In this document: piece by piece, positions 6,721 to 13,632 of the stretch
How the letters are laid out: each line of letters opens with the position of its first letter
How positions within the stretch are numbered: the stretch's first letter is position 1
Notes under the pieces: generated by a model
Databases searched by the model: none
What the model was told of the DNA's origin: nothing
The model's input: the letters and a program-made list of their open reading frames with translations, nothing else
IMG/VR virus record: IMGVR_UViG_3300031951_000491
Location: 1-38,502 of that record
Strand: one strand, 5' to 3'
Source of the DNA: a virus
Length of the DNA stretch: 38,502 nucleotides
Made by a program: the position numbers and the translations under genes

Positions 6721-6990
6721 ATGGCCAAGTTCAGCAAGAAGGTGATGGGCAAGGAAGTTGGCCAAGCCGACATCTACGCTCAGCCACACACGATGCAAGG
6801 CAAGGCTTTGAGTGAAGCCGAACTGGCCAACGGCTACCGTAAGGAGCCGACCGCTGCCAATTCCGTGAAGATGTCGGTGGGCAACATCAATCGTGATGGC
6901 TACGATCCTGCACCCAAGACCACGGGTATCAAGATGCGTGGCACGGGTGCGGCCACCAAGGGCGTTATGTCTCGCGGTCCGATGGCCTGA
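6721..6990 (+). CDS. Small basic protein with GIKMRGTGAATKG C-terminus (89 aa)
   Basis: AAGGGGG at 6708-6713, ahead of the ATG, serves as ribosome binding site. The N-terminal half is charged (FSKKVMGKEVGQADIY); the second half ends TTGIKMRGTGAATKGVMSRG and PMA. That C-terminal stretch is strongly reminiscent of a motif repeated in small proteins of other phages. There is no cysteine and no membrane segment. It sits between a Lys-rich miniprotein and the adaptor gene. The function is unknown. Confidence 0.75.
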   Translation: MAKFSKKVMGKEVGQADIYAQPHTMQGKALSEAELANGYRKEPTAANSVKMSVGNINRDGYDPAPKTTGIKMRGTGAATKGVMSRGPMA

Positions 6991-6992
6991 AT

Positions 6993-7700
6993 ATGGACTA
7001 CCAAGAACTGTTCGACGCTGTTCAGTCGTATTCGGAAAATACGTTTCCGGCCTTTGACCTGTCCAACGGGTCACAGGACACTACGACTGAACAGATCAAT
7101 CGGTTCATTCGGCAGGCCGAACAGCGCATCTACAACACGGTGCAGTTCCCGTCGCTTCGCAAGAACATGACGGGTAACATTCAATCAGGTAACAAATATC
7201 TCAAAGCGCCGGATGATTTTTTGGCGGTGTACTCGTTGGCGGTGTATCCGGTCGGTGGTGGGGACTATGAATACTTGCTCAACAAGGATGTGAACTTCAT
7301 CCGAGCAGCGTACCCCAACCCGACGACGGACACTGGCAAGCCTCGGTACTACGGGTTGTTTGGCCCCGCGATTGTTGGTAATGCCATTACGGATGAACTG
7401 ACGTTTATTCTTGGCCCAACACCCGACACCAACTACTTGGCTGAGTTGCACTTCTACTACTACCCCGAGTCCATCACGGTTGCCGCTGATGGTCGCACGT
7501 GGTTGGGCGACAACTTTGATACGGTGCTCTTGTACGGCACGTTGGTTGAGGCGTACACCTACATGAAGGGTGAGGCCGACGTTATGGCTTTCTATGAGAC
7601 CAAGTACAAGGAAGCTCTGGCTCTGGCCAAACGTCTGGGCGATGGTATGGAGCGTCAGGATGCGTACCGCTCGGGGCAGTATCGCCAACCGGTGACTTGA
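6993..7700 (+). CDS. Phage adaptor (head-tail gatekeeper), T7 gp11-like
   Basis: The 235-residue protein starts two bases after the previous stop. It has TTEQINRFIRQAEQRIYNTV near residues 30-50, PSLRKNMTGNIQ, then YLKAPDDFLAVYSLAVYPVG, a beta region (DELTFILGPTP, YLAELHFYYYPESI), and a C-terminal helical part (TVLLYGTLVEAYTYMKGEAD, YETKYKEALALAKRLGD). The QINxFIxxAEQRIYNxVQxPxLR pattern followed by L-APDDFL is the signature I associate with phage adaptor proteins of the T7 gp11 (gateway) type, which form the ring between portal and nozzle in short-tailed phages. This is one of the firmer structural calls. Confidence 0.78.
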   Translation: MDYQELFDAVQSYSENTFPAFDLSNGSQDTTTEQINRFIRQAEQRIYNTVQFPSLRKNMTGNIQSGNKYLKAPDDFLAVYSLAVYPVGGGDYEYLLNKDVNFIRAAYPNPTTDTGKPRYYGLFGPAIVGNAITDELTFILGPTPDTNYLAELHFYYYPESITVAADGRTWLGDNFDTVLLYGTLVEAYTYMKGEADVMAFYETKYKEALALAKRLGDGMERQDAYRSGQYRQPVT

Positions 7701-7701
7701 T

Positions 7702-8148
7702 ATGGCGATCTTCCAAACCGTCACCACGAGCTTCAAGGTCGAGATTCTTCAGGCCGTGCATAACTTCGGCCCGACGTCGCCGGACACGTTCAAGATCGCT
7801 CTGTATACGGGGAACGCATCACTGGGCGCAAGCACCACAGCCTATACGACTCTGAACGAAGTTACTGGCACGGGGTACGTGGCTGGAGGTGTGACGCTTG
7901 TGATTAACCCGTCTCCAACTTCAGGAAACAACAGTCAGCAAGTGCCGACTGCGTACATCTCGTTTGATCCTGCAATTTGGACTGGTGCCACTTTCATTGC
8001 CCGTGGGGCGTTGATCTATAACAGCAGCAAGGGCAACAAGTCGGTGGCGACTCTGGATTTTGGTTCGGACAAAACGGTAGCCAACCAGACTTTTACGATC
8101 ACGTTCCCAATAGCTGATCCCAACAACGCGATTGTTCGTATTTCATAG
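7702..8148 (+). CDS. Tail/decoration protein, copy A of a tandem paralogue pair (148 aa)
   Basis: This is a beta-rich 148-residue protein. Key blocks are VEILQAVHNFG near residue 15, DTFKIALYTGNASLG, TLNEVTGTGYVAGGVTL, and GALIYNSSKGNKSVATLDFG. All have counterparts in the gene at 8363-8821, so the two are paralogues, separated by one 64-residue gene. The pattern DTFKxALYxxxAxLxxxTxxYxxxxEVxGxGYxAGGxxL is common in environmental phages and is annotated, from memory, only as structural. Its place at the start of the fibre region suggests a tail or decoration role. Confidence 0.75.
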   Translation: MAIFQTVTTSFKVEILQAVHNFGPTSPDTFKIALYTGNASLGASTTAYTTLNEVTGTGYVAGGVTLVINPSPTSGNNSQQVPTAYISFDPAIWTGATFIARGALIYNSSKGNKSVATLDFGSDKTVANQTFTITFPIADPNNAIVRIS

Positions 8149-8156
8149 GAGCATCA

Positions 8157-8351
8157 ATGGCACTGGTTACAACCACCAAGGGCGAGATGGACGATTCCCT
8201 TCTTGAGAAGAAGGAAGGGTTCGTGGACAATGACAACGAGTACACGACGTGGGTCGAGTATTGGTTGGATGGAGAACTTGTGCACCGTTCGGTGCATGTG
8301 ACGCTTAAAAAAGCGGTAACGCTGTCTGCCGAAGCAGCATCTTTTGAGTAA
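8157..8351 (+). CDS. 64-residue acidic small protein, function unknown
   Basis: AGGAG six bases before the ATG supports the start. The protein has a charged N-terminus (KGEMDDSLLEKKEGFVDND), an aromatic central part (EYTTWVEYWLDGELVHRSVH) and a hydrophobic end. The WVEYWLDGELVHRS block looks like two strands joined by a turn. Its position between two paralogous tail-type genes suggests co-function with them, such as an assembly partner. No family was recognised with confidence. Confidence 0.72.
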   Translation: MALVTTTKGEMDDSLLEKKEGFVDNDNEYTTWVEYWLDGELVHRSVHVTLKKAVTLSAEAASFE

Positions 8352-8362
8352 AGGAGCCTCAA

Positions 8363-8821
8363 ATGGCAAACACCCAAGCAATGTGCACGTCGTTCATGCA
8401 AGAGTTGATGACGGCTACGCACAACTTCACCACTGGCACTGGTGACACGTTCAAGGCGGCTCTGTACGAGACGACCGCCACTTATAACGCAGCCACCACG
8501 GCCTACTCGGTTACGGGTGAGGTTTCGGGCGCGGGATACACCGCTGGGGGCGTGACGGTGACCAATGGCACCTCCCCACTATCGACGAACACTTCGGCTA
8601 CTGCGGGAACTGCGTACTGGACGCCTTCGGCTTCCATCACGTACACGAGCGTTACGCTGACCACGGCGTTTGATGCGGTGCTGATCTACAACTCGTCAAA
8701 GTCGAACAAGGCGGTGAGCGTGCACACTTTCGGTTCGCAGACCGTGACTGCCGGTACGTTTACTTTGACGATGCCGTCGAACACGACCTCGACCGCTCTG
8801 CTGCGCTTGGCTACAACCTGA
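8363..8821 (+). CDS. Tail/decoration protein, copy B of a tandem paralogue pair (152 aa)
   Basis: AAAGGAG upstream supports the ATG. The protein parallels the one at 7702-8148: TATHNFTTGTGDTFKAALYE, AYSVTGEVSGAGYTAGGVTV and FDAVLIYNSSKSNKAVSVH align with its counterparts in order. The C-terminus (TAGTFTLTMPSNTTSTALLR) corresponds to the other's FTITFPIAD-type ending. Divergence is high enough that the duplication is not recent. It is probably a beta-sandwich virion protein; heteromer formation with copy A is possible. Confidence 0.75.
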   Translation: MANTQAMCTSFMQELMTATHNFTTGTGDTFKAALYETTATYNAATTAYSVTGEVSGAGYTAGGVTVTNGTSPLSTNTSATAGTAYWTPSASITYTSVTLTTAFDAVLIYNSSKSNKAVSVHTFGSQTVTAGTFTLTMPSNTTSTALLRLATT

Positions 8822-8853
8822 TAAGGGGCGGCGGCTGGTCCGCCGTGTAGCCA
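8822..8853 (+). promoter_or_regulatory. Hairpin that may bridge a distant Shine-Dalgarno to its start codon
   Basis: No Shine-Dalgarno lies at normal distance from the ATG at 8854. TAAGG at 8822-8826 is 27 bases away. Between them a six-base-pair stem, CGGCGG at 8829-8834 with CCGCCG at 8840-8845 and loop CTGGT, can form. With the hairpin folded, ten unpaired bases (two before and eight after the stem) separate TAAGG from the ATG, which is normal spacing. The sequence is plain to see; the mechanism is inferred. Confidence 0.5.
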
Positions 8854-9813
8854 ATGTTCGGCATAGCCGCCTTTTCCGAAGCGCCGTTTTCCTCGCTTGC
8901 GGGGCAAACGGTTGTCGTCTCTATTACCGGCGTCAGTGCTTCTGGTGCGGTAGGGAGTGTTGCGGAATCAACATCTGTTGCTTTAACGGGTGTTAATGCT
9001 TCTGGGGCGGTCGGAACTGCGTCGGTTGGAGAGCGTTCGTTTGCCATTACGGGCGTTGCTGCATCTGGGCAGGTTGGTTCAGTTGTTGGTGAACAAGCTG
9101 CTGCGCTGTCTGGCGTTGTCGCTACTGGGGCAGTTGGAACTGTCGGGGTTTCACATACCAACGATGTAACGGGCGTTTCTGCCACAGGGGATGTTGGGTC
9201 TGTAATCTTCAACAAGATTGCGGCAGCTTCTGGGGTTGCGGCGGCGGGAGCCGTTGGGTCTGTTGCTGTCGGGGAGCGCACCTTTGCTCTGACTGGGGTG
9301 GAGGCAACTGGCGCTGTTGGGGATGTTACTGAGACCAGCAACCCAACCGAAGATGGCGTTATCGCCTATGGCCAAGTTGGGTCCGTCGAGTCTTCTCGTA
9401 CGGTAGCCCTGACGGGGGTGTCGGCAACTGGCGCGGTTGGGAACGTCGATTTTGCCTACGCAGCGTTCCTGTCCGGGGTGTCTGCTACTGGAGCAGTCAA
9501 TAGCCTGCTTGTTGCACCAATCTTGACGGGGGTTGCGGCTCAAGGCCAAATTGGGTCCGTTACCACCTCGCGCACAGTTGCTTTGACTGGAGTATCCGCA
9601 GCGGGCGCAGCAGGAACTGCAACCCCGGTTGTTGGACCATCTGAGGATAGCGTGGTAGCTTACGGCTACGCCGGTAATATGGGGTCTAGCCGGACGGTGG
9701 CGTTGTCTGGGGTTCAAACACGCGGTGCAGTTGGAACAATGAATCGGTTCTACTGGACCACAATAGATGACAGCCAGACCCCAGACTGGCAAAATGTAGA
9801 AATGACCGTGTGA
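8854..9813 (+). CDS. Repeat-rich virion surface protein with 14 GVxAxGAVG units (319 aa)
   Basis: The start is fixed by an in-frame TAG just upstream (8848-8850) and by the N-terminal block MFGIAAFSEAPFSSLAG, of a type I remember from phage structural proteins. Residues 26-296 hold 14 copies of a GVSATGAVG-like unit, mostly 20 residues apart (range 18-21), each followed by a strand such as SSRTVALT. The last 23 residues (FYWTTIDDSQTPDWQNVEM) form a different C-terminal cap. This regular spacing suggests a beta-solenoid or a row of small beta repeats, fitting a fibre shaft or an exposed binding surface. No enzyme motif is seen. Confidence 0.75.
   Translation: MFGIAAFSEAPFSSLAGQTVVVSITGVSASGAVGSVAESTSVALTGVNASGAVGTASVGERSFAITGVAASGQVGSVVGEQAAALSGVVATGAVGTVGVSHTNDVTGVSATGDVGSVIFNKIAAASGVAAAGAVGSVAVGERTFALTGVEATGAVGDVTETSNPTEDGVIAYGQVGSVESSRTVALTGVSATGAVGNVDFAYAAFLSGVSATGAVNSLLVAPILTGVAAQGQIGSVTTSRTVALTGVSAAGAAGTATPVVGPSEDSVVAYGYAGNMGSSRTVALSGVQTRGAVGTMNRFYWTTIDDSQTPDWQNVEMTV
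8929..9741 (+). repeat. Fourteen tandem ~60-base coding repeats
   Basis: The repeats encode GVSASGAVG, GVNASGAVG, GVAASGQVG, GVVATGAVG and so on to GVQTRGAVG. Spacing between successive GV starts is 20, 21, 20, 20, 20, 21, 20, 20, 20, 18, 20, 20 and 20 residues. Two units (GVIAYGQVG and SVVAYGYAG) share an AYG variant and follow similar PTED/PSED strings, so part of the array probably arose by duplication of a larger block. Confidence 0.85.
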
Positions 9814-9820
9814 GGTAAAT

Positions 9821-10171
9821 ATGCCCCTCGTTGTAAAAGATCGCGTAAAAGAGACCACGACCACTCAAGGTACGGGTACCGTCACGCTTCTTGGCGCAGC
9901 GACTGGGTTTCAGTCGTTCTCCGCAATTGGTAACGGCAACACCACGTACTACACCATCGCAGGGCAAACGGGTTCCGAATGGGAGGTGGGCGTTGGTACC
10001 TATACCTCTTCGGGCACAACGCTTTCTCGTGACACCGTGCTGGCGTCCAGTAATAGCGGCAGCTTGGTAAATTTCTCTGCGGGAACCAAGGACGTGTTTG
10101 TGACGTACCCCGCTGGCAAATCTGTCACAACCCCCGTAACGTTTGCCCTCAACATTGTCTACGGGTTCTAA
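9821..10171 (+). CDS. Small beta-rich tail-region protein (116 aa)
   Basis: GAGGT nine bases upstream of the ATG supports the start. The protein reads MPLVVKDRVKETTTTQGTGT, then TLLGAATGFQSFSAIGNGNT, YYTIAGQTGSEWEVGVGTYT, and TLSRDTVLASSNSG. The string KDRVxETTTTxGTGxxTLxGAxxGFQSF...TYYxIxGxxGxEWEVGxGTY...LxRDTVLxSSN is a pattern I recognise from many phage fibre clusters, where it is annotated only as hypothetical. It forms a small beta domain and probably belongs to the fibre assembly. Confidence 0.78.
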   Translation: MPLVVKDRVKETTTTQGTGTVTLLGAATGFQSFSAIGNGNTTYYTIAGQTGSEWEVGVGTYTSSGTTLSRDTVLASSNSGSLVNFSAGTKDVFVTYPAGKSVTTPVTFALNIVYGF

Positions 10172-10180
10172 GGAGCGGCC

Positions 10181-11032
10181 ATGGCGGTTACAAACTTTAC
10201 CCCTCTGCTTGGTCTGGCGCTCCCGACTACGGGAGATTTGTCGGGCACGTGGGGTACCGTCGTCAACGACGCAATCACTGGTCTTTTGGATTCGGCAGTC
10301 GCGGGTACTACGACGCTCAGCGCCGACACCGACGTAACGCTGTCTACGACCAACGGCGCTGCCAACCAAGCGCGTAACGCCATCATTCTTTGGACGGCAT
10401 CGGGTACGGTTACCCGCAACATCACGGCCCCCGCGCAGAGCAAAGCCTACTTCGTCATCAACGCCACGGGTGGCACGCAGTCCATCGTGATTCGTGGCTC
10501 TGGACCTACGACTGGAGTAACGGTGCCTGCGGGTGCGCGGGCGCTTGTGGCATGGAACGGCTCTGATTTTGTGAAGGTGGTCAGCAACCCGGTGGTGCTG
10601 ACTTCTGATGTAAGCGGGGTTCTGCCCCTCGCAAATGGTGGAACCAATTCGTCTACTGCGTCGGGTGCGCGTACCAATCTCGGCGCTACCACGCTGGGCG
10701 CAAACGTCTTCACGATTACCAACCCCAGTGCGGTCACGTTCCCGCGATTCAACGCGGACAACACCGTATCGGCGCTTGATGCAACAGCCTTTCGCACAGC
10801 AATCGGCGCGGGTACAAGCACGGGGGATGTAACAGGACCGGCGTCTTCCACCACTGGTGCGGTGCCTGTGTACGCTGATACCTCTGGAAAAGTTTTGGGC
10901 GCGGGGGTTGCTCCCGGTGCCTCGGGTAATGTGCTGACTTCCAATGGCACTTCTTGGACTTCGGCGGTTCCCGCAGCTAGTGGCATCTCCGCTGGTAAAT
11001 CCATCGCCTTTGACCTAATCTTCGCAATCTAA
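10181..11032 (+). CDS. Tail-fibre-like protein (283 aa)
   Basis: TAAGGAG upstream of the ATG supports the start. The N-terminal block (FTPLLGLALPTTGDLSGTWG followed by TVVNDAITGLLDSAV) is common at the base of phage tail fibres. Residues about 60-135 form a beta-rich head (ITAPAQSKAYFVINATGGTQ). The segment VLPLANGGTNSSTASGARTN near residue 147, followed by LGATTLG, is the GVLPxANGGT...ARTNLG fibre-shaft motif seen in many phage fibres. The end (SNGTSWTSAVPAASGIS) includes another common fibre-tail repeat. It probably forms a trimeric fibre or an adaptor to one. Confidence 0.78.
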   Translation: MAVTNFTPLLGLALPTTGDLSGTWGTVVNDAITGLLDSAVAGTTTLSADTDVTLSTTNGAANQARNAIILWTASGTVTRNITAPAQSKAYFVINATGGTQSIVIRGSGPTTGVTVPAGARALVAWNGSDFVKVVSNPVVLTSDVSGVLPLANGGTNSSTASGARTNLGATTLGANVFTITNPSAVTFPRFNADNTVSALDATAFRTAIGAGTSTGDVTGPASSTTGAVPVYADTSGKVLGAGVAPGASGNVLTSNGTSWTSAVPAASGISAGKSIAFDLIFAI

Positions 11033-11041
11033 GGAGCGAAC

Positions 11042-11419
11042 ATGGCAAACCCAAATATCGTCAACGTTACGACAATTCTTGGCAACAACAGTAGCGTTTC
11101 GCTGACGACCACCAACGCCACCAGTCTGGTGAGCAACGCCGCGTCCAGCGGCAAGGTCTACAAGATCAATATGATCATGGTGGCCAACGTGGACGGTACC
11201 AACGCTGCGGACATCACCGTCAGCAAGTACAGTGCAGCGGCTCTGGGTGGCACGGCCTTCCCGATTGCCTCGACCATCTCGGTTCCGGCTGACGCCACGC
11301 TGATCATCCTTGACAAGACTACCTCCCTGTACCTGCTTGAGAACGAGTCCATTGGGGCTACGGCAGGCACGGCAAGTGATCTTGTGGTGACGACCAGTTG
11401 GGAAGAAATCAACTCCTGA
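11042..11419 (+). CDS. Small beta-rich tail-region protein (125 aa)
   Basis: TAAGGAG upstream supports the ATG. The 125 residues alternate short strands and turns (VNVTTILGNNSSVSLTTTNA, KVYKINMIMVANVDG, ATLIILDKTTSLYLLENESI). It ends LVVTTSWEEINS. The pattern resembles small phage virion proteins that coat the fibre base, but I cannot name a family. It lies in a uniform run of tail genes with strong ribosome binding sites, so it is probably a virion component. Confidence 0.72.
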   Translation: MANPNIVNVTTILGNNSSVSLTTTNATSLVSNAASSGKVYKINMIMVANVDGTNAADITVSKYSAAALGGTAFPIASTISVPADATLIILDKTTSLYLLENESIGATAGTASDLVVTTSWEEINS

Positions 11420-11431
11420 TAGGAGGCAGCG

Positions 11432-12667
11432 ATGCCGCTTCGTCCTCCTGCCGGGTTTATCTCGGCAAACTACGATCCGCTGAAGAACCCGGATGCACCC
11501 ACGGGCGTGAGCGCCACGGGTGGGGATGCTTCGGCGTCGGTGTCGTTTACGGCTCCGGCCAATGTTGGCGGATCGGCCATCACGGCGTACTACGCGGTTT
11601 CTAACCCTAGCCAAATCACTGTCTCGGGGACATCTTCTCCGATTAACGTCACTGGTCTGAGCAACGGCACCGCATACACGTTCCAAGTCTGGGCGCTGAA
11701 CAGTTTTGGCCCCGGCCCCTTCAGCGCGGCTAGTGGGAGCGTGACGCCCGCATTCCAACGGGGATTGTTTGGTGGTGGGGATGTTTCTGGTGGCGGTTCT
11801 CGCCAAAATGCAATAACTTATATCTCGATAAGTTCTACTGGGAACTCGGTATTCTTTGGCAACTTAACCGTTGGAAGATACAGCCTAACTGCTTGCGCCT
11901 CCAGCACCAGAGCTATTTTTGCAGGTGGTGAGGACGGTACAGTATTCAAGAATGTAATTGATTACGTTACTATTGCCTCTACTGGAAACGCCACTACGTT
12001 TGGTACTCTTACGTCCAATGGCAGAGCAGATTTAGGTGGCGCATCAAACGAAACTCGCGGGTTGTTTTTTGCTGGGTACAACGCTCAGACAGGTCCCGGT
12101 TTTGTAAACGTCATTGATTACATCACGATTGCTTCAACCGGTAATGCAACAGATTTTGGTGACACAACGTCCACAGTTGCTGGCTTGGCTGCTTGTGCGT
12201 CTTCCACGCGTGCCGTCTACGCCGGGGGTTACCAAGGCAGCAGCCCGTTTACGGCCATCGGTTACGTGACCATTGCATCAACAGGGAACGCAACATCTTT
12301 TGGAAACTTGGGAACCGGCGTCACATTCGTATCTAGTTGCTCAAACTCCACAAGAGGTTTGTTTGCGGGCGGGTGGACATCGACTGGTTATACTAGCGGA
12401 ACTTCATCTATCCAATACATCACCATCGCCTCTACGGGTAACTCAGTATCATTTGGAAACCTGACTGCTGCAAGAGGTCAGTTGGCGGCGTGTTCCTCGC
12501 CCACAAGAGCAGTTTTTGCGGGAGGCACTGAGACAAGCAGCGGTTCGGCTGTGCAAACTATGGATTACATAACAATTGCATCAACGGGAAACGCTGTTAA
12601 CTTTGGCAATTTAACAACCGCCATCAAATATCTTGCGGGCACGTCTAACTGTCATGGAGGCGTGTAA
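11432..12667 (+). CDS. Receptor-binding-type protein: FN3 domain plus six-bladed propeller (411 aa)
   Basis: Residues 20-107 form a fibronectin type III domain: PDAPTGVSATGGDASASVSF, then AITAYYAVSNP, INVTGLSNGTAYTFQVWALN and SFGPGPFS. Residues 110-411 hold six kelch-like repeats of about 50 residues, each with RGLFAGG, a variable loop, IDYITIASTGNATDFGDL-like core, and a Cys-Ser-Ser-x-T-R turn. Six units suggest one closed propeller. The protein ends in SNCHGGV, an ending shared with the next two proteins. The variable loops between GG and the core could hold the binding surface. FN3 plus propeller is typical of an adhesin-like fibre tip; the ligand is unknown. Confidence 0.75.
   Translation: MPLRPPAGFISANYDPLKNPDAPTGVSATGGDASASVSFTAPANVGGSAITAYYAVSNPSQITVSGTSSPINVTGLSNGTAYTFQVWALNSFGPGPFSAASGSVTPAFQRGLFGGGDVSGGGSRQNAITYISISSTGNSVFFGNLTVGRYSLTACASSTRAIFAGGEDGTVFKNVIDYVTIASTGNATTFGTLTSNGRADLGGASNETRGLFFAGYNAQTGPGFVNVIDYITIASTGNATDFGDTTSTVAGLAACASSTRAVYAGGYQGSSPFTAIGYVTIASTGNATSFGNLGTGVTFVSSCSNSTRGLFAGGWTSTGYTSGTSSIQYITIASTGNSVSFGNLTAARGQLAACSSPTRAVFAGGTETSSGSAVQTMDYITIASTGNAVNFGNLTTAIKYLAGTSNCHGGV
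12656..12660 (+). promoter_or_regulatory. Shine-Dalgarno embedded in conserved Gly-Gly codons
   Basis: GGAGG is formed by the GGA GGC codons of the C-terminal CHGGV of the upstream protein. It lies six bases ahead of the ATG at 12667, so the conserved protein ending also serves as the ribosome binding site of the next gene. Confidence 0.7.
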
Positions 12668-13632
12668 TGCCTAGTTATTCCGGCGTATGGACTCTCACGG
12701 CTCAGTTCCAGGCGGTGGGGCAAGGGCTGTGGCCTTCATTTTTTATATCTGGGAATATCGCGTTGTTCATGGGGGGCAAAAATTCCTCCGTGGAAACAAA
12801 CGTGGTCAACTACACCATCATCACAACAACAGGAAATGCAACTTATTTCGGCGACCTGATGAGCACAGGCACGGGGTATTCTCTTGCGGGCGGCTGCGCA
12901 TCGTCTACTCGCGGTGTTGTTGGTGGCTTTGGAAATGCCACGGGGTCGGGGACAATTGTCAATGTGATTCAGTACATAACAATCACAAATCTTGGCAATT
13001 TCTCAGACTTTGGCGATCTTACGAACGCAAGAGATGCGGCGGCGGCGTGCTCATCTGAAACTCGTGGTATTTTTGCCGGTGGATATCAACCAACCATCGT
13101 CAACACAATAGACTACATCACCATCGCGTCCACCGGCAACGCCACTTCATTCGGCAGTTTGAGCGTCACGAGGTATGGTGCCAACGGCGTGCAGAGCACA
13201 ACTCGCGGTTGTTTTGGCGGAGGATACACCGGCGCGGTTTTCTCAAATGTCATTGATTACGTCACCATCGCATCCACCGGGAACGCAACAGATTTTGGCG
13301 ACCTAACACTCATTAGGGCGTATGCGGGGACGGTTTGTTCTTCTACTCGCGGGTGTTTTGGCGGGGGCACCGGCGCAAGCAATACAAATGTCATCGACTA
13401 CATCACAATTGCCTCAACCGGCGATGCAACAGATTTCGGTGATTTGACTGTGGCCAGATACCCTGCCGGGGCAGGGTCGACGACGCGAGGGTTGTTTGCG
13501 GGAGGGTTGAGCACATCGAACGTGATTGACTACATCACCATCGCCTCGACTGGTAACGCAACAGATTTCGGCGATCTCACAAACACGGCGTACAACAACG
13601 CGGGGTTGTCTAACTGCCACGGAGGTCTATAA
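12667..13632 (+). CDS. Six-bladed propeller tail protein (321 aa)
   Basis: ATG overlaps the upstream stop (TAATG). A short N-terminal part (VWTLTAQFQAVGQGLWPS) resembles that of the next gene (VWTLDQAAYWLKQGLWP), so both likely dock to the same partner. Residues about 30-321 contain six repeats with cores TTGNATYFGDL, NLGNFSDFGDL, STGNATSFGSL, STGNATDFGDL, STGDATDFGDL and STGNATDFGDL. The end is SNCHGGL. It lacks the FN3 domain of the upstream paralogue. The likely role is a receptor-binding or fibre-tip protein; alternatively it caps the fibre. Confidence 0.73.
   Translation: MPSYSGVWTLTAQFQAVGQGLWPSFFISGNIALFMGGKNSSVETNVVNYTIITTTGNATYFGDLMSTGTGYSLAGGCASSTRGVVGGFGNATGSGTIVNVIQYITITNLGNFSDFGDLTNARDAAAACSSETRGIFAGGYQPTIVNTIDYITIASTGNATSFGSLSVTRYGANGVQSTTRGCFGGGYTGAVFSNVIDYVTIASTGNATDFGDLTLIRAYAGTVCSSTRGCFGGGTGASNTNVIDYITIASTGDATDFGDLTVARYPAGAGSTTRGLFAGGLSTSNVIDYITIASTGNATDFGDLTNTAYNNAGLSNCHGGL
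13621..13626 (+). promoter_or_regulatory. Second Shine-Dalgarno embedded in conserved Gly-Gly codons
   Basis: GGAGGT arises from the GGA GGT codons of the C-terminal CHGGL of the upstream propeller protein and precedes the ATG at 13633 by six bases. The third paralogue, which has a separate ribosome binding site after it, uses GGT GGC at the same place. Confidence 0.7.
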
